Below are positions 30,817-42,454 of a DNA stretch of 64,000 bases, piece by piece; the stretch's first letter is position 1; each line of letters starts with the position of its first letter. The stretch covers positions 23,315,195 through 23,379,194 of the forward strand of contig OY776126.1 in assembly GCA_963675135.1 (NCBI GenBank), in the 5' to 3' direction. The translations under genes and the position numbers were made by a program. This stretch comes from Galeopsis tetrahit (taxonomy: Eukaryota; Streptophyta; Magnoliopsida; Lamiales; Lamiaceae). The notes beneath the pieces were generated by a model that saw nothing but the letters and a program-made list of their open reading frames with translations, did not search any database and was not told the origin of the DNA.

Positions 30817-32687
30817 ATGTGGTGGGCGGACCTGAAAGCTGCAGTAGGTCAGAGAATTAATTTGGAAGGGATCGCTTGCTCTGTTGGGATATTGTCCAAA
30901 GACCAGCACTTAGCGATCCCTCATGTAAGTGTGCCTGATATAAGGTACATAGATTGGGCGGAGCTGAAGAAAAGTGGGTTTAAAGGCGTTGTATTTGACA
31001 AGGATAACACCATTACTGCTCCTTACTCTTTGAGCTTGTGGGCTCCCCTTGGATCATCCATAGAGCAGTGCAAATCTTTATTTGGCGATAATATTGCTGT
31101 TTTCAGTAACTCTGCAGGTGATTTTGATGAAGTTCTGGTTGAAGTTAACTTTTCTGTTTGAGTGATTTGTGTTGCTTACTAATTAGTTCACTTGTGAAAA
31201 ATTTAGGATTAACTGAGTATGACCCTGATGGCCAAAAGGCTAAGGCTCTTGAGGATGCAATTGGAATCAACGTGATAAGACACAGTATGTTATGTTTCCA
31301 CTCTTGAAAATCTGCAGTTTTGTTATAATGTTCCATTGAATTTTATGATAGTAATCTTCAGACAACCATGTAGTTCTTGTAAATGTTGTTGGGGTTTGAT
31401 ACTTATGTTTCTGAAAATTCTAGGGGTGAAGAAGCCTGCTGGAACAGCTGAAGAAATTGAACAGCACTTTGGCTGTGAATCCTCAAGCCTTGTTATGGTA
31501 GGATCCAATGCTGGAGATTGATTATTTTGTGTTTTTCTTTCTTTTTTTTCTAATTAGACATTTCATCATTTGGTTTATTTTTCTGCAAAATCCAGGTGGG
31601 GGATCGTCCGTTCACAGATATTGTTTATGGAAACAGAAATGGGTTTTTCACAATACTAACTGAGCCATTGAGTCTTGCAGAGGAACCTTTGGTCGTGAGG
31701 CAGGTTCGTCACTTGAACTAAAGATTTATAAACATTTCAGTATTCATTTATATTTTTATTGCTACTTGTAATGCTTGTATGATGGAGTTGACATGCTTGT
31801 ACAAATGTGAGTATTTATAATATCAAAATCTAAAGATCTTCAGTGCCCAATTGTCTGCTAAATTTCCGTTTGAAATTTAATTTTCTGGCTCAAGTCTTGT
31901 GTAATTTGTTCAATATTTTTGTTTTGTTGAGCCAGATTCTTATCCATTGATTCCTAATGACATCCTGATATATGAGATGTGCTTCATATGTAAGTTAGCT
32001 CTAGGAAGACAATTGCAAACTCTATTAACAACTTCTACAATCACTTTTTTTCAAAAGCTGTGAGGAGTAGCTTTTGAAAAATTCCATCCAATTCTGTAGA
32101 GCTTGCAAACACCACCTTAGTCTCTCTCTCTCTCTCTCTCTCACACACAAATGGGGAGCAGGGGAGGCTAGGTACCGACTTCTGATGTGGCTGTGATTTC
32201 CGCATATACTGATAATAAAAGCACAAATTTTCACATGAACTGATGAGAAAAGCACATATAGGATCATGCTAAGAGTTGGATCTCAGTATGATACATTTTC
32301 AAGAGAAATTTCACTTTTCGGGGCCTCAGAGTCGAGGCTTTTACAACTGATGATTATTTCTTTCAATCTATCCATTATACTGATGAAATCTTGGTGGAAA
32401 GCTTCAGTTAGCATATACTACTAGATTTAGTTGTTGGAGAATATTTTGAAAATACATTATCCTCCCTGCTCTTTACAACCCAGTGAACTCATTAAAGCTT
32501 TATACTTTACTTTTCTTCCCATAATCTCTCCATGAGGGGCAATTTTTTTTGACAAAACTAAATATTATTGCAGGTGAGGTTGGTTGAAGTTTCCCTCGTT
32601 AAACGATGGTCTGCAAACGGTCTGAAGACGACCAGTCACAGTCGTATTCCAGATTCTATCAAGTGTGTTAAAAATGGCCCACTCTAG
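30817..32687 (+). CDS. PGPP1: Phosphatidylglycerophosphate phosphatase, HAD family (PGPP1-like)
   Basis: Five exons (30817-31117, 31207-31284, 31424-31497, 31596-31703, 32574-32687), all with GT...AG borders and consistent phases, give 224 residues. HAD motif I is VVFDKDNT, with the nucleophile Asp. IAVFSNSAG is motif II, the Lys region is HRVKKPAGTA, and VGDRPFTDIVYGN is the motif IV region. This set is specific to the Gep4/YqeG-like phosphatases that dephosphorylate phosphatidylglycerophosphate to phosphatidylglycerol. In Arabidopsis PGPP1 acts in the chloroplast and is needed for thylakoid lipids. No transit peptide is visible in this model, so an upstream exon or alternative start may be missing. 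It lies near the PMD-like gene, as in Arabidopsis. Confidence 0.92.
32119..32146. repeat. (CT)n/(CA)n microsatellite in PGPP1 intron 4
   Basis: About 11 CT units followed by a few CA units. Confidence 0.9.
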
Positions 32688-32689
32688 AC

Positions 32690-33300
32690 GACATCTGTTG
32701 TACTGAATCATTCATTCATTATTATTCTTTTCTTTTTTTCCCTTTTGAAGAAATCTTGTTCTTACACTATGTTCTTGTGAGACGGTAATACTTTGATGTT
32801 CTGAAAGTAATATCTTATTACTATCTTACTGAGATGGCCTCATACAAATGACAATGGTTAGTTGTCAAAGAACCATTATTAATTGTCTTCCTTTTACACT
32901 ACACATTAAAGATCCCAAGGTAGATCTAATTCAATGAGTTTCTCATGACATGCTAGATCAAATCTAGTTAGAAGAGTTGTACAAAGAGAGTAACAAGTCA
33001 AATCCTCAATTTGCATTGATAGCAATATCATGCATATTGTACTTATAGATTGTGATGAAATGAAATACGAGATTGAAAGTTACTGGTGTCGTGGTTACGC
33101 AATTACTAGCAAGTAGGAGGGATAGTAGGATATATAGGACAACACTGTATTGCTTGTAGTCCTCGGAGTGTCGAGTACATTTTAAACCATTAAATTGTAT
33201 TGGTGCACCAATGGCATAACTTATTGGAAAACATATATGTATGAACTTTTGTAATTGAACTTAAAAAAATATTATTAATTTGAGTACATATTCCCCCCAA
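32690..33300. other. Convergent intergenic region
   Basis: 3' ends of the PGPP1-like gene (+) and the P450 gene (-) face each other. Nothing else recognised. Confidence 0.4.
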
Positions 33301-33304
33301 GACT

Positions 33305-35056
33305 TTATGGCAACTTTGGAGAGATTCTAATAGGCATTCCTTGAGAAGGAAATGGAAGGGGGTCCACTGCAATTGGCTCATCAGGACATTCTAAGTTCCA
33401 ATCATACCTAGTTACAACATAGTGCACAAATATAAGAATGTTAAGCTTTGCCAATTGATATCCTGCACACAATCTTGGCCCCCCTCCAAATGGTACATAG
33501 GAAAATGGCTGAATCGGCTCATCAAATCTTCCCGGATTGAAACTCATCGGATCTTCAAAGTATTTCGGATCATAATGTGTTCCGTAGGCTGTCCACAACA
33601 CCTGAAATAAGAAATATCGATGAATATATTAATGAAAGTTGTTCAGACACGATTTTTTTACAAGGGTACAAAAAATTCTTACCTTCCACCCTTTCGGGAT
33701 CGTGTATCCATCATACTCGATATCCTGGATCGCTTTCCTGAAAGAACCAAAAATCGGCGGGAAGATCCTCATGCTCTCCCTTGCAACTTGCCATGTATAT
33801 TTCATCTTCTTCAAATCTTCTAAGGTAAGTCCATCTTTGCTGCTCATTATGTCCTGGTGCTCTGTTTTATAAAAATAATTATGTAAAAAGACACTTATAG
33901 TACTCCCTATCCTTATTTTACTTGATGTTTTAGAAGATTTTACACATATCGAAAAAGAGTGATATAATATGACCAAACTATACTTAAATTTCAATTATAG
34001 TTTGGAAAAGTAAGCCTTGTGAATGGGCAGTAGTGACACTCACAACTAATACTTTTTAATAAAAAAACAAGTAATTTGAGACGCATTCTCACCTTTTTGA
34101 AGAGTAGAATAACAATTTGGATGATGAGCCAACATTCTGAATGTCATTGCAATGGCGAAAGACGTCGTGTCGTGGGCCGCAAACACGAGCAAAACGACAT
34201 TATCCGCCACCTCGGCCTCGCTAATTTCGCCCCGAATCAGAGCTGCAACTAGCCTGGACAGCAGAATCCCTTCTTCCCCTTCAATCTCTTGCTGCTTCTC
34301 CTCCTCCATTTCCCTTCTCTTGTTCCTTATTATCTCAATCAACATTCTCTCTATCGCCTTTCGCGCTTTCTTCGCCCTCGAGAATTTCGACCCGGGAAAG
34401 CAAACAGGAGTGGCAAACACGCCTTCCAACACTGTCTCAAACATTTCCAACATTCCAGGCTCTACCCCTATTCCCAACAAACACTCCAACACAATAGTAA
34501 AAGTCAAAACTTTAGTCAAATTATAAAGTTTAACACTACTTTTTTCACCACAATTTAAAACCTCCAAGTGCATTATCACCCTGCTGCATATCTTAGGCAC
34601 CAGAGCCTCCATGCCCGAAGGACTAAGGCTCGTGGCGACGATGCCACGTAGGCAACGGTGAGCCTCGCCTCGTTTCTCCATGATCGAATTCTCGCCCATC
34701 AATTGGACAGAGGAAGAAGGCCATGAACTAACCACAAGTTTGAACTCATTGGATAGGAAGAACTTGTTGGCATCAGCTCCATTGACCACCACCGTTTGAT
34801 GGCCCATCAGCCTTGTTTTGAATGTCGGGCCGTGTTTTTGGATTCGGGCCTGGATGAACTCTTCGTATAGCTTATTCTTCTTTTGGGCTTTGTAGAAATC
34901 TATGGTTTCACCGATCCAGGGTAATCCCATTTTCCCTGGAGGTAGCTTTTTCTTGATCATTCCACTATTGAAGAAGAATTTCAAAAGTACAGCTAAGAAG
35001 ATAGCAACTAGAAATGAAAAAGGCCAGTAAACAAGAAAGTTCATTTCTAGAGCCAT
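33305..35056 (-). CDS. Cytochrome P450, CYP85 clan (CYP716/718/728-type)
   Basis: Exons 35056-34093, 33861-33683 and 33601-33305 join cleanly to 479 residues. An N-terminal membrane anchor (about residues 8-30) is followed by the hinge LPPGKMGLPWIG. The I-helix oxygen-binding motif is AAHDTTS, the K-helix is ESMR (ExxR), the PERF region is FNPGRFDE and the heme loop is PFGGGPRLCAGYQLAKL with the Cys ligand. All catalytic landmarks are intact, so it should be active at the ER. CYP716-type enzymes commonly oxidise triterpenes, but the subfamily and substrate cannot be read here. No oxidosqualene cyclase lies in the window, so there is no sign of a biosynthetic cluster. Confidence 0.93.
33899..34033. 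mobile_element. Possible MITE in P450 intron 1
   Basis: TACTCCCTATCCTTATTTTA at the left and an imperfect inverse near 34005-34033 suggest a decayed Stowaway-like insertion filling most of the 231-bp intron. Confidence 0.4.
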
Positions 35057-35099
35057 TAGTGGTAATAATAATATGTAGTAGTAGTATAATTAGTTTGCT

Positions 35100-35109
35100 A
35101 TATATATAT
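35100..35109 (-). promoter_or_regulatory. Probable TATA box of the P450 gene
   Basis: TATATATATA about 45 bases upstream of the start at 35056, implying a short 5' UTR. A simple AT run cannot be excluded. Confidence 0.45.
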
Positions 35110-35119
35110 GCATGAGCAT

Positions 35120-36576
35120 GATCAGGAGGAATATAATTAATTAACAATTAGGTCAACTTTTCGACTAAAAATGTCGGCGAATCATTCAATCATAAACATC
35201 CTATTCTATGTAAGAAGATGTTAACTTGCATTTGTTAATTCTTGAAAAGTCGGTTTATTATACAGGTAATAATGACATTCTATTGATCTTGCATGAATTA
35301 AAATTTAATCATACTTCCTTCATCCAAAAAAATAGTCTCCTATTATTTTTTAATTTGTCCCAAAATATACTTCTTTTTCGTTTTGAAAATATGTTAAATG
35401 TTCAAAACACCTTTATTTAATGAATGATTATTATTTTAATTACTTAATTGCACCATGTAGTTTTCTTTCAAAAAAATAAATTGCACCCATGTAGTTGAAT
35501 CATAATTTTAATGTAGTGAATTAAAATTCAATTACATAATAGGATCCTAATTGCAGAATTTTACTACTCCAAAATTTTAAGCACAATAGATTGATTTGGC
35601 TAAATTAAAATAAAATAAAAGGCAACATGATTGAGAGTACATAATTAACCACACTTCATCATTATACATCTGAAGATCTGAGCTGGGAAATAGCAGGATT
35701 TTTAAAATGAGTACTACAGTGGGCGGCAGATTAGTCAAATAGTTATTGAAATTCTTAATCAAGAGAGTATCCCTACATATCTGCTTTTGTCTAATACTTA
35801 ATTATTTTAGCTGTAATTACTTCTGCTCAAAGTCAAACGAAGATGACGTGTCATTATGCCATTGGCTTCTTTCTTTTAGTTAGGATTATACGTACAAATA
35901 TGATTCCTTAAGTTGAAGAATTTTTAAAGAATAAATAAATAGTTGACTAGCACATACCAGAATGTAATTAAAAATGTTGAAACAGATGAAGTCGTGGATC
36001 TGAATTTGATTATTTAAAAAAATGACAACAAGATTCAAGCTAAGGTATCTTTTAGGTTATATATCAATCATGCTGCATGTACTAATTATGTAATTAAATT
36101 ACCCAAAAAGGAAATAATTAACTACTCTAATTGCTTGAGAGTGTAATAATTATGTTGCTGAAAATGATATTGATTATTGTGTGCACCGTCCAAATCCTCC
36201 AAAGAGCTGTAAGAAGGTTGATTATCAGATCAACTTGCATCGTCAATTTTCTCTCTTTTTAATTTCCTCTTCTATTTAATTGCTCATAGTAAGCAGTTCC
36301 CAGATTGGTTCTCTTTAAAAAAAAAAAAAAAAAAGGATAATTTATTATATAATACATATTCAATCTCGTATTTCATTACTCGATCGAGCACTACATTTTC
36401 AGATTTCATCATACTTTAATAGTTAAACAATGTGACAATTTAATAAATCATTTCGTGTAAATGAATTTTGTGGATTTGATTAATTTTCAAAACTAAATTT
36501 GGAAAAATGGAAAATTAATCTTAAAGTTTGTGGTTTAATGGGTGGATAAATAGAATGTATTTTTTTTTGGAAAAGG
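35120..36576. other. Spacer upstream of the P450 gene
   Basis: No gene. TACTTCCTTCATCC near 35308 looks like one end of a Stowaway-like MITE without a clear partner. Poly-A run at 36317-36334. Confidence 0.4.
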
Positions 36577-36722
36577 CCAAAATCTTATTATTATTATTAT
36601 TTTTTTATGGAAGTTAAATACTATCCCTTTTTCCCCTCCCCATTACTCGAACCCAGAACTTAAGATCTGGGTAGTGGTGCTCTAACCACTTGAGCTATCC
36701 CACTTTGTCCCAAAATCTTATT
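36577..36722 (-). mobile_element. tRNA-derived SINE with 13-bp TSD
   Basis: On the minus strand the head reads ATAGCTCAAGTGGTTAGAGC, a pol III A box, and TGGGTTCGAGTAA holds the B box, followed by a short body and an (A/T)-rich tail. CCAAAATCTTATT is duplicated at 36577-36589 and 36710-36722. Total about 120 bp. A second copy of the family is at 55764-55882. Confidence 0.92.
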
Positions 36723-36824
36723 CATTAGGCATCAAGAAAAATGCCTACTAAATACTCAAAGCAGCAACAAATGACAGAATAAAACAGCAACAATACAGAA
36801 CTAGTTGATATATGCTAATTGTTA

Positions 36825-37058
36825 CTCACTCCGTCTGCCTATAAGCTTTCCGCTATTTTTTGGCACAGAGATTAAGAAAAATGATTAAATAATAGATATA
36901 GTACAAGTGATGTGATTGGAAGAAGGAGAGAGATAGAGAGAAAAAGTAAGATATAAAGTAAAGTGTAAGAAAAAGTACTTACCAAAAAGGGTATGTGAAG
37001 CTTATAGGCGGACAGACAAAAATGGTAAAATGAAAAGCTTATAGGCGGACGGAGGGAG
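36825..37058. mobile_element. Stowaway-like MITE, 234 bp
   Basis: Ends CTCACTCCGTCTGCCTATAAG and the inverse, ending GGCGGACGGAGGGAG, flanked by TA on both sides. The right half is echoed by a decayed copy near 51730-51876. Confidence 0.9.
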
Positions 37059-37079
37059 TATGTTTTATCTCAATATAAA

Positions 37080-37612
37080 TCAAATCCAAATGATAATCTC
37101 AAGCAATCACAAGAACGCAAATGAATCAAAGTAAAAGAACAAGATACAAATTTACGTGGTTCGATCAATGTGATCTACGTCCACGGAGGATACAAGCTTC
37201 TCTTCTTCACTAACTCGAACAAGTGTTACAGATTACAAGTATAGAACTCCCAATAATTTGCTAACACACTCAAGTATATGATCTCACGATTAATCTAAGG
37301 ATTTTTTTTAATCTACTACTATGCACTAAGAGAGGTATTTACAGATGTACAATACACAATTGAACTGCCACTAATTAATTCACTAATTTACATTAACATA
37401 ATAACTGCCTCAAACTAACTCTAGGAACAAAAAATGAATCAGAAGACTTGGACCTAACTTTGATGATCATACAGCAGATGACTAAACCTTAAGTTGAGAT
37501 GACCAACTTTCTCAGCTGAATACAAATGAATAACACAACTTCCTCTTCTATAAAATATTAGAATTCGCAGACAACTTCAATATTACATTATACTTTAACA
37601 CTAACACATCAC
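37080..37612 (-). mobile_element. Probable solo LTR
   Basis: ATTTACGTGGTTCGATCAAT, followed by GATCTACGTCCACGG, is a well-known R/U5 stretch of plant copia LTRs, here inverted. The likely element-strand start is TGTTAGTGTTAAAG at about 37612. No TSD was found and the left edge is uncertain. A tandem TATTTACAGATGTACAAT-type stretch follows. Confidence 0.5.
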
Positions 37613-37897
37613 TGTAATTTATAGATATGTAATATGGTGGCTTTTGATTAAAATAATTTTATCACAAAATTATGTCTTCTAAAATTATTGTAATTAATGG
37701 GTATACATTTTGGTGTATAGTTCTTTATTTTTAAATGTTGAGACTTTTAAGAATTACAAATTTATTGTGAAGAGCTATTACGAGTTGTTATCATGATTCA
37801 CTCAATTGAACTTATGAGTATTTTGCATACATGTCTTCCCAGAGTTACAATTCCTAATACTCGTTTTCGTTTGTCAATAGTTTTCGATTCGTAGTTA

Positions 37898-38095
37898 TGA
37901 AGAATAACAACAAGTCAAGCCAACAAATGAATTACTTCTCTTCTATATAAGAGGGAGATTTACAAGAGATGAGCTACAACTAACAAATGAGTTACAACTA
38001 CTAAAATAGAATTTACAACTAACAAATGAACTACTCATCTAACTATTCTAACTAATACACTTTTATTTGTTTGCTTGACTTGCTGTTATTCTTCA
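37898..38095. mobile_element. Short element with 22-bp inverted ends
   Basis: TGAAGAATAACAACAAGTCA at the left and its inverse at the right (two mismatches) bound about 198 bp containing a TATATAAGAGG box and repeated CTAACAAATGA words. Class uncertain (MITE or small LTR derivative). No target duplication is seen. Confidence 0.5.
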
Positions 38096-38139
38096 CGGTA
38101 GTACAAAAACTATATTGCACCGAAGTAGAGGTTTAAATT

Positions 38140-38351
38140 GTAAAGAAACAATGATTTATGAAATTATAATTTCATTGAGTGATTATAAAGAATACATGAG
38201 GGGAGTATTTATAGATACAAAACATATCTACTATATATCTTTAATTTAAGGAAATAGCTCTATCTAAGGAAATAAAGATTTACAAGATATATAAAATATA
38301 TTATACAAGATATATATAATATCTCTTAATATATTTATATATGCCTAATAT
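38140..38351 (-). repeat. 3' LTR of the copia element
   Basis: Begins near GTAAAGAAACAATGATTTAT and ends at the polypurine tract. Contains a TATTTATAG box and a TATA-rich U3. Partner at 47468. Confidence 0.85.
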
Positions 38352-39240
38352 GCCCCCTCAAGATGGAGTACCATAGGAGAGTCCAATCTTGATCATCAGC
38401 ATTTGAAGACGAGAACGAGCAAGAGGCTTTGTGAGAGCATCGGCTAGTTGGTCTTCGGAAGACACATGTGAAACACGTAACTGAGTTGTTTTGATCAAAT
38501 CCCGAACGAAGTGATAGTCAATGGCAATGTGTTTCATTCGAGAGTGAAAAACCGGGTTGGAGCAAAGATACGTCGCACCAATATTGTCGCAGTAGATGGC
38601 AGGGAGAGTTTTGATGGTAAAACACAGTTCTTGAAAGAGAGATTTTAACCATTGTACCTCAGAGGCAGCTGATGCAATGGCCCAATATTATGCTTCAATG
38701 GAGGAGCGAGCAACCGACTTTTGTTTCTTGGAAGACCAGGAGATGGGATTTGGTCCAAGAAAGACAATATAGGCACTGGTTGATGTACGATCATCAATAT
38801 TTCCGGCCCAATCAGCATCCGTGAAGCAGTGAAGTGAGTCAGATGGGTTGGGGCTAGGGGTGAGCATGGCAACCGAAAATGAAAAACCGAAACCGAACCG
38901 AATTCTATTGTAATTAACCGAAATCGAACCAAAGAAGGGTAAAACCGAAAATAACCGAACCGAATTATTCGGTTCGATTTCGGTCCTAAACCGAAAACCG
39001 AAAGTAAAACCGAAAAACACCTAACAATTTTGAAAATTCAAATAATAGTCCAAATAATTCGAATTATCCAAATACAACCCCAAATATAGTCCAAATAGTT
39101 CAAATTATCCAAATACAACTTCAAATATAGTCCAAAACTCCAAATAACCATCCAAATAAGTAAATAACAGTCCAAATAAATGGAATAACAGTCCAAATAA
39201 GTGAAATTACAGCAAATAATAGTTCAAAAGATAAAATTAA

Positions 39241-39318
39241 CTAGCTCTCTTCAATCTCTAGCTCATTAACTCCTTGCCTTCAACTTTCCCCTAGCTCTCT
39301 TCAATCTCTAGCTCATTG
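39241..39318. repeat. 27-bp direct repeat in the hAT 3' region
   Basis: CTAGCTCTCTTCAATCTCTA with its next seven bases occurs at about 39241 and 39291. Confidence 0.85.
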
Positions 39319-39459
39319 TCTCTTCGTCCTCCTCCATGATAGGGCTTAATCTTGATGAACCAACACTTGGATTTTCAACCGTTGACAAATCTAAAAATAA
39401 AAAATAACATGTTAATAAGCTAAAAGATAACATTAAGTCATTAACAAAATATAAAATAT

Positions 39460-41960
39460 TCACTTAAACTTAAAAGTTAGAACATTGTTACCTTTCTCAT
39501 GACTCTCAAGTTCTTCAAGTAATTCTTCATAAACGGGATGGGTTGAATGTCGAAGCCAATCTTGAGCACAAATCAAAGCTTCAACTATCTTAGGTGTTAA
39601 AGAACTCCTAAATGCATCAAGTACCCTTCCACCGGCACTAAACGCAGCCTCCGAAGCAACGTTTGAAATTGGAACGGCTAGAATATCACGAGCCATTCTT
39701 GAAAGAATTGGAAATCGGTTGGAGTTCACCTTCCACCACATTAAAACGTCCAATTTCCCATCTAAAGTGGCTTCACTCAAGTAGAGTTCAAGCTCACTTT
39801 GCTTTCGACTAGCCATCCCATTTTCAACTCTTTGTCTCTTGTACCTTAGCTTAGAGAGCGACACATCACTATCCTCCTCACAATTAAGCGCCCCACTTGA
39901 ACTTAAGGTGTTCTCATTTGCTTCATTCAACGATTGATACTTGGTATTATATTCATTGAACACCTCAAAAAGATGATTTTGTTCATTTTTTCCGCATCTC
40001 CCCAATATTTATCAAATTTATTTTTCATGGAATCACCTAACCTCTTAGTATCAGAATCTGTACTTACCATCCAATCATTCAAAATGCAGCACAAATCACT
40101 AATCTCACTTAAAAAAGAGTTAGACATGATATTAGATGAACCAGAAACGCGCACAGTCAAATTATGAAAATGCTTCAACAACTTAGCATACTTACGAACA
40201 CAATTCCAATCAAGAGCAGATGGAACATTTAAATCCCCCAAATCAATCTTATAACATGGATCCAATTCCTCAAACTTCTCAAATGCTCTTTCAAACTTTT
40301 CAGCCCTATCAAGCATGTCATAAGTTGAATTCCACCTTGTAGGAACATCCAAACACAATGATTTATTACTTTCAATTCCCTCCAAATCCACACACTCATT
40401 AAATATCTTCAATCTAGCAGGTGAATTCCTAATGTACCTCACTGAATCTCTCACACGCTTTACTGAAGGATCAATATCTTTCAAACCATCACCAACCACC
40501 AAATTAACTACATGTGCAATACATCTCATATGAAGGTATTTACCACTTGCAATTGCAGTTCCCCAATTCACAACTTTTCTTTTCATGAATTTTATAGCCC
40601 CATCATTTGAACTTGCATTATCTACGGTTATGGTAAACAAATTTCTCAACCTCTAATCAAGAAGACAATTTTCTAGTGCTCTACCAAGGTAATCACCTTT
40701 ATGACTAGAAACAGGCACAAAATTGATAATCTTCTTACGTAATTTCCACTCATTATCAATGAAATGAGCAGTAATGCACATGTAATTAATTCTTTGCAAC
40801 GAAGTCCAAGTATCAGTGGTAATACACACTCTTTCACAGTTTTCTTTCAAGAAAGACTTCAGTTTTGACCTTTCATTAAGGTACAATTGATAACAATCCC
40901 TCGACACCGTCCACCTAGAAGGAATACGAAACCTAGGACATGCTTTACTCATAAAATCCTTAAACCCTTCACTCTCCACAGTCTTAAATGGTTTTTCATC
41001 AATCACAATCATTCGAACAAGAGCTGTCCTAATCTCATTTTGATCAAATTTCCAAGTACTAATTGTAGAACTACTCTCATTCTCATCTTTGGTTGGTTGC
41101 AAATTTATTAACCCTTGATTTTTTTCTTGATTTCTAGGGTTGTCCATGCAAGCTTTCAAGTGATTGTTTAGTGATGAAGTGCCATTTTTAGTAGAGTTAC
41201 AACAAAGTACCTTTTCGCAATACTTGCATTTAGCTTTATCATCACCGTTTTCGTCCTTGAATTTCACGTAATGCTGCCACACTTTCGATCTTGATCGGGG
41301 CTGTTTTTTCTTTTTTCCTCGAGTTGGAGTTGAGGGGGTTTGTGATGGCATTGATGAGGGCAACTCATTTTCCACCATATTACTTCCCCCTTGTGTAGTA
41401 AGCTGCATTAATTAGCAAATTATTTAGAAAAATCATACATTAATAAGAGTATTAGGAGTAGAGTATTATTTCAGAACATGAGTATTTGTAAATCAATTTA
41501 TCCAAAGACACGAGGATGCATAGAATGATGAAAAAAGTCATCAGTTTATCCAAAGACACGAGGCTGCCAAAAAATTGAATAAGCTATATATAACTTAATT
41601 AGAAAACCATTCTTGTAAGTTTCTGATTAGACATTCACATAAGATGCAGAACAGAACATCTCAAAAAAAAAAAAGATGCAGAACAGAAGCAAAGTATAAT
41701 GTAACAAATATTTTTTAATGCATTCCAGTGTCTGCATCTCAATTTCTCACAGAAATAGAACTACTCTCGTATTATCTCACAGCATCTCAATTTCTCACAG
41801 AAACTTATCAATTTATTCTAAATCAATTAAACACCTACCTAATCAGAATCTCAGTAAATGCACAATCTTAGATTCTCAATAAATCTTATATTCTACAAAA
41901 ACGAAACAAAATAAATAAATAAATCAAAAATCTTACCGTGTCCATGTTTGAATTTGTCAT
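39460..41960 (-). pseudogene. hAT transposase (RICESLEEPER/ZBED type), two lesions
   Basis: Probable start ATG at 41960. A short first exon ends at 41937 (ACG|GTAAG) and joins 41402, after TGCAG. A BED zinc finger (CKYCEKVLCC...H-x4-C) follows near residues 50-100, then the RNase H-like core with DNASSND, CIAHVVNLVVGDG and VPTRWNSTYDMLDRA. The C-terminal hAT dimerisation domain (ILAVPISNVASEAAFSAGG) closes it, and the frame ends at 39460. Breaks are TAG at 40653-40655, where the family has Trp, and a frameshift close to 39985. Full length would be about 650 residues, normal for the family. Two simple lesions suggest recent loss of function. Confidence 0.92.
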
Positions 41961-42454
41961 TGCAGTTGACTGGTGCGTCGGAGGTGGGTGGTGGCCGGTG
42001 TGCGTGAGGGGCCGAGAATGTAGAACGCCGTCGCCGAGAATGCGTCGATTCGCGGAGAACGCCGTCGGTCGCCGAGAACGCCGAGAATGCAGAACGCTGT
42101 GAGGGCGTGAGGCGCCGGCCGCCGGGTGAGACTTGAGAGAGTGAGTCGTCGGCCTGAATGGAGAGAGAGGCCGCTGGACAGAATGCTGTGGCCTGTGGGT
42201 GCGCCGCGCGGAGAGGCAGAAAGCCAAAACCCAAAATGGAATTAGGGCTTAGGATTTAGGAAATTAGGGCTAGGTATTTATATGGGCCCATTTCGGCTCG
42301 GTTTTCGGTTAACCGAATTTTTACTTAATAAAACCGAAACCGAACCGAATACCGAAATGTATAAAAAATGCTAACCGAAACCGAAAAACCGAACCGAATT
42401 CATATTTCGGTTCGGTTCGGTTTTTCGGTTTTTTTCGGTTTTTGCTCAGCCCTA
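41937..42454 (-). other. 5' leader of the hAT transposase gene
   Basis: A GC-rich stretch (41960-42235) resembling a CpG-rich 5' exon lies between the TIR and the first ATG. Frames here are open on the minus strand but show no domain. It may be UTR. Confidence 0.45.

Larger units (their letters stand above)
38855..42454 (-). mobile_element. hAT transposon, 3600 bp, with transposase gene
   Basis: Ends TAGGGGTGAGCATGGCAACC and the inverse of TAGGGCTGAGCAAAAACCGA. GTTGGGGC is duplicated at 38847-38854 and 42455-42462. Both ends are crowded with AACCGAAC/CGGTTCGG words, the probable transposase-binding subterminal repeats. It is inserted in the RNase H/RT interval of the copia. The ends match the 826-bp element at 14506-15331. 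The TIRs and TSD are intact, but the transposase has one stop and one frameshift. Confidence 0.96.

Noticed and set aside
34152..34558. Plus-strand frames over the P450 first exon
   Set aside because: Shadows of the P450 coding strand, Ser/Leu-rich with no domain.
30817..35056. Triterpene or lipid biosynthetic gene cluster
   Set aside because: Only one P450 next to a housekeeping phosphatase; no terpene or sterol cyclase, acyltransferase or glycosyltransferase in the window.
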